A stretch of 64,000 nt of DNA, taken from SAR116 cluster bacterium AG-335-B03. GTDB lineage: Bacteria; Pseudomonadota; Alphaproteobacteria; Puniceispirillales; Marisalimonadaceae. The notes beneath the pieces were generated by a model that worked only from the letters and a program-made list of their open reading frames with translations, was not told the origin of the DNA and did no database searches. The translations under genes were made by a program, and so were the position numbers. The stretch's first letter is position 1. Every line of letters starts with the position of its first letter. The stretch is from assembly GCA_003282435.1 (NCBI GenBank), contig QBZG01000004.1:18357-82356 (forward strand). Direction: 5' to 3'. Shown one piece after another: positions 49,942 through 58,306 of the stretch.

Positions 49942-50934
49942 TTGAATTTCCAATCTGAAAAACAATTAATTCTCAATTATTATAATGATATAGGTAATAG
50001 TAAAATTGAAGAAATACCAAAAGTATTATCTAATTATTGTTCAGAAGATTTATTGTGGCGTGGTTTTCATCCTTTTAATGAAATTATTGGATTAGATAAT
50101 TTATATTTACAATTCTGGGTACCATTTAAAAAAAGTTTTTTTAATTCTCAAAGAAGGATGGATATCTTTTTAGCTGGATATAATAAAATATCTGGTAATG
50201 AAGGTGTTTGGGTTGTCTCAATGGGACATTTAATGAGCTTGTTTGATAATCCTTGGATTGGCATCAAAGATACCAAAAAAATTGCAATATTACGTTACTG
50301 TGAATTTAGTAAAATACAAAATGGTAAAATTACTGAAGTGGCGATGTTCTTTGATATACCTCATCTAATGCTACAAGCGGGAATAAAACCTTTCCCAAGT
50401 GAAACTGGTATTAGTTTGGTTCAACCAGGTCCTTTAACACATGATGGTTTAATGTTTAACGAACAAGATCCTAATGTAGGAAATAAAACATTAGAAATAA
50501 TTGAAAATATGATTAATGACGTGAAAGTTTGGACAAGTACAAGTAGGGCATCATTAATTGATGAGCTAAAGAAAAGTTGGAACGATAATATGGTTTGGTG
50601 GGGACCAACAGGAATTGGTTCAACTTATACAATTGAAAGATATGCAGACCAACATGCAGGACCTTTTAGAGATTCTTTTAAAGACAGAAAATTTAACGGT
50701 CATCTTTGTAGAGTATCAGAAGGCAATTATGGTGGTTTTTTTGGTTGGCCTAATTTAACTTTAACACCCATAAAAAAGTTTATGGGAATTAAAACCACTC
50801 CAAAATCATCTGAAATGAGAGTGATAGATATGTATCGTAGAGAAGGTAAGAAATTAACAGAAAATTGGGTATTTATAGACTTGTTACATTTTTTGAAAAT
50901 TTTAGGAATAGATATACTTAAGAACTTAAAGTAA
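49942..50934 (+). CDS. Two-domain NTF2/SnoaL-like protein
   Basis: A 330-residue soluble protein with two NTF2-like domains: about 5-150 (ending MFFDIPHLMLQAGI) and 185-330 (ending VFIDLLHFLKILGIDIL). These closing motifs match those of the three-domain protein earlier in the operon, so both belong to one family of tandem NTF2-like proteins. The start is TTG at 49942. It is the last gene of the operon. The adenylate cyclase gene converges 12 bases downstream. Confidence 0.72.
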   Translation: MNFQSEKQLILNYYNDIGNSKIEEIPKVLSNYCSEDLLWRGFHPFNEIIGLDNLYLQFWVPFKKSFFNSQRRMDIFLAGYNKISGNEGVWVVSMGHLMSLFDNPWIGIKDTKKIAILRYCEFSKIQNGKITEVAMFFDIPHLMLQAGIKPFPSETGISLVQPGPLTHDGLMFNEQDPNVGNKTLEIIENMINDVKVWTSTSRASLIDELKKSWNDNMVWWGPTGIGSTYTIERYADQHAGPFRDSFKDRKFNGHLCRVSEGNYGGFFGWPNLTLTPIKKFMGIKTTPKSSEMRVIDMYRREGKKLTENWVFIDLLHFLKILGIDILKNLK

Positions 50935-50946
50935 ATTTTTGTCTAT

Positions 50947-51765
50947 TTAAAATACAGGGGTAAATGTATTAATAACCTTTTTAAACCCTTTTACTTTTAT
51001 TTCATCATATTTTTTACAATCAATCTCATTTATTATTAGGGATTTTGTTTTTTCTGAAATTAAAATTTGTCCTATTGGAGATATGCTTTCTAACCTTGAA
51101 GCAAGGTTTACAGTTCCACCTATAACAGTGTAGTCTAAACGTTTTTCACTTCCAAAATTTCCTACCGTGCACTCACCAGAATTAATCCCTATTCTAATAT
51201 TTAGGGGATTTAAAAGATTAAAATCATTCATAAAAACTTTAGATAGTTTTTTCATAGTATTTTGCATCTCTATTGCCATTTTTACACAATTTATAGCGTC
51301 CTGATTTTTCCCAGCAGTTTGAGGGTCGCCAAAAAAAATCATCACAGAGTCACCAATATACTTGTCAATAGTACCTCCATATTTGAGTGCTATTTCTGAC
51401 ATTTTAGTCAGGTATAAGTTTAACATTTCAGTTAGTGGAGCTGAGTCCATGTTATCAGAAATTGATGTAAAAGAAACAATGTCAGAGAAAAAAACAGTAA
51501 GAAACTTTCTTTCACTTTCAATCAAAACTTTTTTTTCACCAGAGAATATAGAACTAAATAATTGAGGCGAAAGATATTTTGAAAGTTGACTAGCTATTCC
51601 CTCAATTTCTCTACTTTTTTCCTTAGCTACCTCTTCGGCATTTTTAGCTATTTGTTTTTGTTTGTCAATTTCAGAAGCTAAATTACGACGTAATTTGGAT
51701 TCAAGTTGTAATTTTGCAACTTGCATCTTAAGGGTTCTAATTTCATTACTTTGGCTGGTTTCCAT
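50947..51765 (-). CDS. Class III adenylate cyclase
   Basis: A 272-residue cytoplasmic protein: an N-terminal coiled coil (about 5-60) followed by one class III cyclase domain. Metal aspartates are Asp95 (FFSDIVSFT) and Asp139 (YIGDSVMIFFGD). The adenine-specifying pair is Lys135 and Asp211 (LDYTVIG), and the transition-state residues are Asn220 and Arg224 (VNLASRLE). It should act as a homodimer making cAMP. It has no sensor domain beyond the coiled coil, and lies downstream of three small genes on the same strand. Confidence 0.9.
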   Translation of the reverse strand: METSQSNEIRTLKMQVAKLQLESKLRRNLASEIDKQKQIAKNAEEVAKEKSREIEGIASQLSKYLSPQLFSSIFSGEKKVLIESERKFLTVFFSDIVSFTSISDNMDSAPLTEMLNLYLTKMSEIALKYGGTIDKYIGDSVMIFFGDPQTAGKNQDAINCVKMAIEMQNTMKKLSKVFMNDFNLLNPLNIRIGINSGECTVGNFGSEKRLDYTVIGGTVNLASRLESISPIGQILISEKTKSLIINEIDCKKYDEIKVKGFKKVINTFTPVF

Positions 51766-51807
51766 TTTAATTAACGATTATCAATTAATGTAAAAATTTT
51801 ACTTTTT

Positions 51808-52131
51808 TTAAGTTTCGAAAGGATCGACTAGTTTTTCATTCGTAATTTTCTCTGAAGAAACATATCTCTGCATTTCACTTGGCATAGTTACGATAACATC
51901 GTTTAAACCCACTTTTTCTAGTACGTCTATTATGGACTGTTCATCTTCAGCATACCAATGACAAAAAAAGAAGTCATCTTTACCCATCCAATGCTGTAAG
52001 GTCTCAGCCTTCTCTGTTTTTAATCCAGCAAAAAATTCTTTGTCTGTCATTTCGCCTTGTTGCTTAATTACGTCTTTAATTGTATCTGGATTAGACCAAG
52101 TATGTGTACAAATATAATGTTTTTTTTTCAT
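51808..52131 (-). CDS. Small protein of unknown function, ferredoxin-like fold suspected
   Basis: A 107-residue soluble protein. The pattern DDFFFCHWYAEDEQSIIDVL followed by a short strand resembles the second half of dimeric alpha/beta-barrel families such as DUF4242 or GYD, but I cannot place it firmly. It is rich in His and Trp (HTW, HWM, CHWY), which could bind metal. It lies between the 86-residue unknown gene and the adenylate cyclase gene, all on the minus strand. Confidence 0.65.
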   Translation of the reverse strand: MKKKHYICTHTWSNPDTIKDVIKQQGEMTDKEFFAGLKTEKAETLQHWMGKDDFFFCHWYAEDEQSIIDVLEKVGLNDVIVTMPSEMQRYVSSEKITNEKLVDPFET

Positions 52132-52236
52132 TAATTACCTCCAAAATAGAAACTATTTTAGGATATAAAAAAAAGATATATCAATCAATATTAATTGGTA
52201 GATTGTTTATTAAGATTTGAAAAAATTATAGATTAA

Positions 52237-52497
52237 TTAGCTTTTTATTACAGATCCCTCTTGAATAGAAACTTTTGCCATAGCCTGTTCACTTAGACCT
52301 TGCATTGCCTTCATAGTTTCAATTTTTTTACCAGCTATATTTATATTTTCAAAAATTTCTACTATAAATCCATTATTATCGCCCGTCTTAAATAACATTC
52401 TTTTATATTTGTCTTCCTCAATATTGGAACCAATAGCCTGAACTACCGCCCATAATGATGGAGCCAATAGAGTGAAATTAATATTGCGCCCGTACAA
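52237..52497 (-). CDS. Small protein of unknown function
   Basis: An 86-residue soluble protein with no motif I recognise. Its TTG start follows the stop of the GYD gene with no gap (TAATTG), so the two are translationally coupled and its protein is probably needed together with the GYD protein. Composition and codon use resemble the neighbours. Confidence 0.55.
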   Translation of the reverse strand: MYGRNINFTLLAPSLWAVVQAIGSNIEEDKYKRMLFKTGDNNGFIVEIFENINIAGKKIETMKAMQGLSEQAMAKVSIQEGSVIKS

Positions 52498-52848
52498 TTA
52501 ATCCTCCTGAGATTTTTGTTTTGCTGATATATATGTAGCCATATTTTTTGAGGCTAATTGAAAAATATTTTTCCAATCTTCTGCTTCAAATCCTCTATAC
52601 CAATTAAATGAAGAAAAAGCTCCACTTGCATATATTAAATTTGTTGTTGCAGCAATATCTTCATCACTCTTAGCCATGACAACACACATAAAATCAAACT
52701 CAGGATGATTTAAGTATAAAAATTCAATAAATTTGGCTCCAAATGCTTCAGCTAAAGGTTCAGTAATTTCACGTCTGTTTTGGGGTTTATTTAACATAGA
52801 TGCAGCTGTTTCTTGGGAAGTTTTACCAGTTATAATATATTTTTGCAT
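52498..52848 (-). CDS. GYD-domain protein
   Basis: A 116-residue protein resembling the GYD family of ferredoxin-like, dimeric alpha/beta-barrel proteins. Typical elements are the N-terminal strand KYIITGKTSQE, LAEAFGAKFIEFLYLNHPEFDFMCVV in the centre, and DIAATTNLIYASGAFSSFNW. The biochemical role of GYD proteins is not established. It leads a four-gene minus-strand group ending in an adenylate cyclase, and is divergent from the aldehyde dehydrogenase gene. Confidence 0.72.
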   Translation of the reverse strand: MQKYIITGKTSQETAASMLNKPQNRREITEPLAEAFGAKFIEFLYLNHPEFDFMCVVMAKSDEDIAATTNLIYASGAFSSFNWYRGFEAEDWKNIFQLASKNMATYISAKQKSQED

Positions 52849-52976
52849 GTTGATTTAGACCTTATCTAATTGAATGAAATTCGATATTACTTATAAAATT
52901 ATAACAATTTCAATTAAATTAATTTTTATGTTTACTTATTAAGCAAATTAAACCTAATATTAATTTTAAAAAATTT

Positions 52977-52988
52977 AAGGGGGAGGAA
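52977..52988 (+). promoter_or_regulatory. Unusually strong ribosome binding site of the aldehyde dehydrogenase
   Basis: AAGGGGGAGGAA is the longest anti-16S match I noticed in the window and sits 7 bases before the ATG at 52996, in strong contrast to the weak sites of most genes here. High translation of the dehydrogenase is implied. Confidence 0.7.
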
Positions 52989-52995
52989 AGTATTA

Positions 52996-54486
52996 ATGGC
53001 TTTTAAATACAAAGAAAAATATGGGAACTATATTAATGGTAAATTTGTAGACCCAGTAGACGGTAAGTTTTTTGATAATATTACACCAATAAATGGTAAG
53101 GTTTTATGCCAGATTGCTAGATCAAACGAAAAAGATATAAATTCAGCTTTAGATGCAGCTCACGCAGCAAAAGATGCTTGGGGCACAACAAGTGTTACTG
53201 AAAGAAGTAACATTATGATACAAATTGCCCAAATATTAGAAGATAATCTTGCCATGTTAGCAGAGGCTGAGACTTGGGATAATGGAAAAGGCATAAGAGA
53301 AACTACTGCTGCGGATTTACCTTTAGGTATTGATCATTTTAGATATTTTGCTAGTGTAATTAGAGCTCAAGAAGGAACACTTGCGGAGCTTAATAATGAC
53401 ACTGTTTCTTATCTAATACCTGAACCATTAGGTGTGGTTGGTCAAATAATTCCATGGAACTTTCCTTTATTAATGGCTATTTGGAAATTAGCACCTGCTT
53501 TAGCAACTGGAAATTGTGTTGTTTTAAAACCTGCAGAACAAACACCAGCTTCAATAATGGTAATGATGGAATTAATTGGTCATTTGATACCATCAGGTGT
53601 TGTAAACATAGTTAATGGTTACGGACTAGAAGCTGGTAAACCATTAGCATCAAGTACAAGAATTGCCAAAATAGCATTTACTGGTGAGACGACTACAGGA
53701 AGAATGATATTACAATATGCGAGTCAAAACTTAATTCCTAGTACTTTAGAACTAGGTGGAAAGTCTCCAAATATTTTCTTTAAGGATATTGCTGAAGCAG
53801 ATGATGACTTTTTCGATAAGTGTATTGAAGGTTTTGTTATGTTTGCTCTTAATCAAGGTGAAGTTTGCACCTGCCCTAGTAGAGCATTAATACATGAAGA
53901 TATTTATGATAAATTTATAGAAAGGTGTATTGAAAGGACAAAAGCAATAACTCAAGGAGATCCTCTTGATTCAAATACTATGATAGGAGCAATGGCTTCT
54001 GCTGAGCAATATGAAAAAGTAAAATCATATTTAGACCTTGGAAAAAAAGAAGGTGCAGAAGTTCTTGTTGGTGGTGATGTCGCTCAAATGAGTGGTGATC
54101 TTGCAAATGGATATTATATACAACCTACAATATTTAAAGGTCATAATAAGATGAGAATATTCCAAGAAGAAATTTTTGGACCGGTTGTTTCTGTTTGTAC
54201 TTTCAAAACAGATGAAGAGGCATTAGAAATAGCCAATGATACTCTTTATGGTCTAGGTGCTGGTATATGGACAAGAGATCTCAATACATCTTATAGATTT
54301 GGACGCGCCATTAAAGCTGGAAGGGTTTGGACAAATTGTTATCATGATTACCCAGCTCATGCTGCCTTTGGTGGTTATAAGCAATCTGGTATTGGTCGTG
54401 AAAACCATTTAATGATGTTAAACCATTATCAGCAAACTAAGAATTTATTAGTAAGCTACAGCCCAAAAAAGCTGGGTTTCTTTTAA
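52996..54486 (+). CDS. NAD-dependent aldehyde dehydrogenase (ExaC/AldB type)
   Basis: A 496-residue ALDH. Asn155 lies in IPWNFP, the general base Glu252 in LELGGK, and the nucleophile Cys291 in [11 protein letters not shown]. The CTCPSR form is that of ExaC/AldB acetaldehyde dehydrogenases, which oxidise short aldehydes to acids. A DUF779 gene, their regular partner, follows. A strong terminator lies between the two. It has an exceptionally good ribosome site. Confidence 0.93.
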   Translation: MAFKYKEKYGNYINGKFVDPVDGKFFDNITPINGKVLCQIARSNEKDINSALDAAHAAKDAWGTTSVTERSNIMIQIAQILEDNLAMLAEAETWDNGKGIRETTAADLPLGIDHFRYFASVIRAQEGTLAELNNDTVSYLIPEPLGVVGQIIPWNFPLLMAIWKLAPALATGNCVVLKPAEQTPASIMVMMELIGHLIPSGVVNIVNGYGLEAGKPLASSTRIAKIAFTGETTTGRMILQYASQNLIPSTLELGGKSPNIFFKDIAEADDDFFDKCIEGFVMFALNQGEVCTCPSRALIHEDIYDKFIERCIERTKAITQGDPLDSNTMIGAMASAEQYEKVKSYLDLGKKEGAEVLVGGDVAQMSGDLANGYYIQPTIFKGHNKMRIFQEEIFGPVVSVCTFKTDEEALEIANDTLYGLGAGIWTRDLNTSYRFGRAIKAGRVWTNCYHDYPAHAAFGGYKQSGIGRENHLMMLNHYQQTKNLLVSYSPKKLGFF

Positions 54487-54495
54487 TTCAATTTG

Positions 54496-54519
54496 AAGGG
54501 CGCGAGTTGCGCCCTTTTT
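54496..54519 (+). terminator. Rho-independent terminator after the aldehyde dehydrogenase gene
   Basis: AAGGGCGC (54496-54503) pairs with GCGCCCTT (54509-54516) across a GAGTT loop and runs into T5. It is one of very few GC-rich hairpins in this AT-rich window. It lies before DUF779, so that gene depends on read-through or on its own promoter. Confidence 0.92.
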
Positions 54520-54538
54520 CATTTAGGAGATTTAATAA

Positions 54539-54871
54539 ATGTTAGATCAGGTTGAAGCAACTCAAGAAGCTTTAGATTTAATTGAAGATATAAAAAAAGA
54601 CTACGGTGAAGTTTTATTTCATCAATCTGGGGGATGTTGTGATGGGTCCGCACCAATGTGTTTTCAAAAAGGTGATTTCTTGATTGCGGATCACGATGTG
54701 CAGATGGGAGAGATCGGTGGCGTTCCTTTTTATATAGGTGGACTTCAGTTTGAGGCTTGGAAACACACAAGACTAATAATAGATGTCGTCGATGGACAGG
54801 GTGGCATGTTTTCCTTGGATAATGGTCGAGGAAAAAGATTCATTACTAGATCTGAGATATGTTCTATTTAA
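54539..54871 (+). CDS. DUF779 protein, partner of aldehyde dehydrogenase
   Basis: A 110-residue DUF779 protein with the conserved Cys cluster HQSGGCCDGSAPMC and a FEAWKHTRLIIDVV stretch. It is regularly encoded beside ExaC/AldB-type aldehyde dehydrogenases, but its biochemical role is not known. An AGGAG ribosome site overlaps the end of the intergenic terminator region. Confidence 0.87.
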   Translation: MLDQVEATQEALDLIEDIKKDYGEVLFHQSGGCCDGSAPMCFQKGDFLIADHDVQMGEIGGVPFYIGGLQFEAWKHTRLIIDVVDGQGGMFSLDNGRGKRFITRSEICSI

Positions 54872-54937
54872 AAAATTAATATTTATTGACTTAATAAAAT
54901 TTAATTTTAGAGAAATTTTTTAGAATTCATTTATTAT

Positions 54938-55300
54938 TTAATAAACAAATGTCCTATCAGCCTCTAATGACAAATTCAACAACGTCTTTGGAAAAACTTT
55001 TCTTGCGTTAGCATCTTTGAGATCTTGTTCCGTCACACCTCTTATTTCACAAGATATTGCTGAAACGTACATTGGTACTTTTGCTTTTTTTAGTACTTCA
55101 AAGTGTTCTTTTAAGCTACCTGTTCCTAAACCAACTAAATTATCTAAAACAGGAGGTCTTATCAAACTAACCGCATCAGCATTAAGAAATACAATAACTT
55201 CATGACCCTCTTCAACAGCAGTCCTTGCCAACATAAAGCCAAGTGATGCTTTAGTTTGGTTGTTTGTACCATTAGTAATGTTAAATAAAATTTTAGCCAT
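54938..55300 (-). CDS. DsrE/DsrF-like family protein
   Basis: A 120-residue DsrE-fold protein (ILFNITNGTNNQTKASLGFMLA at the N-terminus). Only one cysteine is visible (ISCEIRGV), at a position similar to the persulfide-carrying Cys of some family members, so a sulfur-related role is possible but not shown. It is a single gene, and the SDR upstream on the same strand is 110 bases away. Confidence 0.75.
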   Translation of the reverse strand: MAKILFNITNGTNNQTKASLGFMLARTAVEEGHEVIVFLNADAVSLIRPPVLDNLVGLGTGSLKEHFEVLKKAKVPMYVSAISCEIRGVTEQDLKDANARKVFPKTLLNLSLEADRTFVY

Positions 55301-55410
55301 TGATTATTTAAAATTTTTAAAAACTAATTTATAGGTTATTTTGTTAGATAATCACATGATTTTCATTGAGTTGTAAAATTATGATTAAAACTTATACATT
55401 TGACTAAATA

Positions 55411-56235
55411 TTATTGGCTCATTACAAATCCACCATTAGGTGAAATTGTCTGTCCAGTAACAAATTTAGCTTCCTCAGATGCTAAATAAACCGCAGCCCA
55501 TGCTATATCGTCAACTTCTCCAAATGTTTTCATAGGTGTAGATGATTTAACAAGCTTTATCACATCTCCTAGGCCACTTGTCATATCAGTATCAATATAA
55601 CCTGGAGCAATAGCATTAACTCTTATATTTCTAGATGCCAATTCCCTAGCAGTAGCCCTTGTGAAGCCAAGGATTGCTGCTTTAGCAGCAGAATAATGTG
55701 GAGAAGATGGACCGCCTGTTGTGCCCAAAACTGATCCCATATTTATTATTGAGGCACTTTCTTGATTGTTCATTATATTTAAGGCTTCTCTCGTACAAAA
55801 AAAAGTACCATTCAAATGAACTGATATCATTTTGTGCCATTCATCATCTGACATATTTACAGTCACATCAAAATGAGTGCTAATTTCTTCTGATTTTGAA
55901 AATTCTTTAATTTGAAGATTGTTTACTTTTATTCTTTCATCAATTAAGTCTTGTCTGTTTTCAAAACCATTAATGCCTGCATTATTTACTAGAATGTCTA
56001 ATTGTTTAAAATCTGATTTAACTTTCGTGAACACATTTTTAACACTTTTGGAATTTGATACATCTATATAGTAGGCCGTGCCACCTAATTCTTTAGCTCT
56101 TTCAGAAGCTTGATTGATGTTAATATCACACAATATGACCACTGCGCCTTCATTAGTAAAATTCTTGGCAATTGCGGCCCCTAGGCCTTTAGCAGCGCCT
56201 GTAATTAAAGCAATTTTACCTTTTAATCGATCCAT
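55411..56235 (-). CDS. Short-chain dehydrogenase/reductase
   Basis: A classical SDR of about 274 residues. The cofactor motif TGAAKGLGAAI is near the N-terminus, NNAG is present, and the catalytic Ser and Tyr-x-x-x-Lys lie in GSVLGTTGGPSSPHYSAAK. About 30 additional residues follow the NNAG motif (GFENRQDLIDERIKVNNLQI). Substrate unknown. The ATG at 56235 is preferred to the GTG at 56250. It is divergent from the MaoC gene. Confidence 0.87.
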   Translation of the reverse strand: MDRLKGKIALITGAAKGLGAAIAKNFTNEGAVVILCDININQASERAKELGGTAYYIDVSNSKSVKNVFTKVKSDFKQLDILVNNAGINGFENRQDLIDERIKVNNLQIKEFSKSEEISTHFDVTVNMSDDEWHKMISVHLNGTFFCTREALNIMNNQESASIINMGSVLGTTGGPSSPHYSAAKAAILGFTRATARELASRNIRVNAIAPGYIDTDMTSGLGDVIKLVKSSTPMKTFGEVDDIAWAAVYLASEEAKFVTGQTISPNGGFVMSQ

Positions 56236-56320
56236 ATTTGATTGCAGCACAAATTTGTTTATGAATAAAGTTTTTTTATGATTTCTTGCTATTTATATAG
56301 TAGGAACACATCTTATCATT

Positions 56321-56785
56321 ATGGCAAAAATAGAATATAATAAAAATAGTAAGTATTTCGAGGATTTTTCAATTGGTGATAGATACTTAATACCATCTAG
56401 AACTCAAACTAGTGGTATATTTTCAATGTTTCAAGCGGCGTCAGGAGATAATGATCCTATTCATTATGATTTAGAATATTGCAAAAAAAGTGGACACCCA
56501 GAAATGTTAGCTCATGGATTACAAGTCATGATACAAACTGTAGCAGGTGCTGGAACATTTCCTTCTGAGGTTAGGGATAGTTTAATTGGTTTAATTGAGA
56601 TTTCTGGAAAAATGTTAAAACCTGTTTATAGAGAAGATACTTTATACCCTGAACTAATAATTTCGAAACTGATTTCTCAAAACACTACAGGAATTTTAGA
56701 AGTGAAAGCGACTATTAAGAACCAAAAAAACATACTAGTTTTTGAAGGGTATCATAAATATTTAATCAAAAAATTAGTGAATTAA
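56321..56785 (+). CDS. MaoC-like hot-dog hydratase/dehydratase
   Basis: A 154-residue single hot-dog domain with the MaoC/(R)-hydratase active-site pattern ASGDNDPIHYD followed by a hydrophobic helix containing AHG. These enzymes hydrate enoyl-CoA or act on related thioesters. Its neighbours are two SDRs, which fits a short oxidation or thioester pathway, but no CoA ligase or thiolase is nearby. Confidence 0.82.
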   Translation: MAKIEYNKNSKYFEDFSIGDRYLIPSRTQTSGIFSMFQAASGDNDPIHYDLEYCKKSGHPEMLAHGLQVMIQTVAGAGTFPSEVRDSLIGLIEISGKMLKPVYREDTLYPELIISKLISQNTTGILEVKATIKNQKNILVFEGYHKYLIKKLVN

Positions 56786-56827
56786 AATATTAATAAATAT
56801 TAATAAGCACAAGTAATTATTAAATAA

Positions 56828-57592
56828 TTATTTAATTCTCAAAGAAGGAAGGCCAACTCCTGTTGCTTCAAATCCTCCATCTACCGCCAAGACTTGACCC
56901 GTAATATAAGAAGCTTTTTCAGATGCTAAGAAATAAATTCCATTAGCAATTTCTTGTTCAGTGCCATATCTATTTAGTGGAATTGCGTCATGATAAGCGT
57001 CAATAATATCTTGAGTATGCACTGCCATTGCTAGTTTTGTTTTTACTGGACCTGGAGCTATACAATTAACTCTTATACCATGTTCACCTAACTCGACTGC
57101 TTGTTGCTTAGTTAGGTGAATAACGGCTGCCTTTGATGTTCCATAAGCCACTCTGAGGGTTGATGCACGTAAACCAGATATAGATGCTATATTGATTATA
57201 TTTCCTTTTGTTTTTTTTAAATGAGCAATTGCTTTTTGTGAGCATAAAAAAACACCATCTAAATTTGTTTTCATAACTTCATTCCATCTTTTGAAATTAG
57301 TTTCCTCAATATTACCAAAATCTGCTACACCCGCATTGTTGACTAATACGTCAATTCTATTATGCCATTCCAATATTTGATTATACATTTTCTTTAATTC
57401 ATAATCATTTGAAATATCAAAACAAAATGTTTTAATATCTTTATTTTTCAAAAGTAAATTATCAATCTCTTTCTTATCATTATCAACTACTGCAACTTTA
57501 TAGCCATTTTCATTAAACATAAGAGCTGTAGCTAGCCCAATTCCTCTAGCGGCTCCTGTAACTATGGCTAACTTTTTACTGTCTTCGTTCAA
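56828..57592 (-). CDS. Short-chain dehydrogenase/reductase (FabG-like)
   Basis: A 254-residue SDR with TGAARGIGLAT at the N-terminus, NNAG, and the catalytic Ser...Tyr-x-x-x-Lys in ASISGLRASTLRVAYGTSKAA. The C-terminus ends with the usual YITGQVLAVDGG. The start is TTG at 57592. It lies 26 bases downstream of the GST gene. The substrate cannot be predicted. Confidence 0.86.
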   Translation of the reverse strand: MNEDSKKLAIVTGAARGIGLATALMFNENGYKVAVVDNDKKEIDNLLLKNKDIKTFCFDISNDYELKKMYNQILEWHNRIDVLVNNAGVADFGNIEETNFKRWNEVMKTNLDGVFLCSQKAIAHLKKTKGNIINIASISGLRASTLRVAYGTSKAAVIHLTKQQAVELGEHGIRVNCIAPGPVKTKLAMAVHTQDIIDAYHDAIPLNRYGTEQEIANGIYFLASEKASYITGQVLAVDGGFEATGVGLPSLRIK

Positions 57593-57618
57593 TGTTTGTA
57601 CATACTTAACGTATTAGC

Positions 57619-58257
57619 TTAAGTTGTTAGTGGATTTGATGGCCTATCTTCAAGTTCTGATTTCCATCTAAAAACATTTTTGTATTCATCTTCAAGATTA
57701 ATCTTTAAAATTTTTGATAAATTAAACATAAAATGTGCTGTTATGTCTGCAATAGAAAATTTTTCTCCAGCAATAAACTTGTTGTTTGAAAGATGTGGCT
57801 CAGTCCTACTAAGAAAAATTTTAAACATTTCAATTCCACGAACAACAATTTCAGGCGATTGATCAATTTTGTTCCGTGTGCCTGGAACAACTTTTCCTTT
57901 AAAAAAAGATGTTTTATTTCTTACAGAGTGCAAAAGAGGTAAAAATCCGTCTAACTCTATTCTCCTGTTCCACATGTCAATAATAGCTATCTCCTTGCTA
58001 TTACTTCCAAATAAATTTGGATTTTGAAATTTATCTTCTAAATAACGACAAATTGATATTGTTTCAGAAATAATTGTACCTTCTTCTAATTCCAAAAACG
58101 GAACACAATTAAAAGGGTTCATTGTTTTATATGGCTCTTTAAATATTTCATCTTCTCTAACATTAACTTGAATAGTTTCTATATTTATATCTTTCTCTTT
58201 TAGGAACATTTCTACTCTAAGGGCGTTTGCTGCTGGGGTGAAAGTGTATAACTTCAT
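57619..58257 (-). CDS. Glutathione S-transferase family protein
   Basis: A 212-residue GST. The thioredoxin-like N-terminal domain carries VPFLELEEGTIISETISICRYLE, with the gamma-glutamyl-binding Ser/Glu pair, and an all-helical C-terminal domain follows. The usual N-terminal catalytic residue is not obvious: AANALRVEMF starts the first helix. It is followed by an SDR gene on the same strand. Confidence 0.83.
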   Translation of the reverse strand: MKLYTFTPAANALRVEMFLKEKDINIETIQVNVREDEIFKEPYKTMNPFNCVPFLELEEGTIISETISICRYLEDKFQNPNLFGSNSKEIAIIDMWNRRIELDGFLPLLHSVRNKTSFFKGKVVPGTRNKIDQSPEIVVRGIEMFKIFLSRTEPHLSNNKFIAGEKFSIADITAHFMFNLSKILKINLEDEYKNVFRWKSELEDRPSNPLTT

Positions 58258-58306
58258 TAATTACCTCTAAAATTTTTATTTAAAAAAAATTTGTTTATTA
58301 TTCGAA

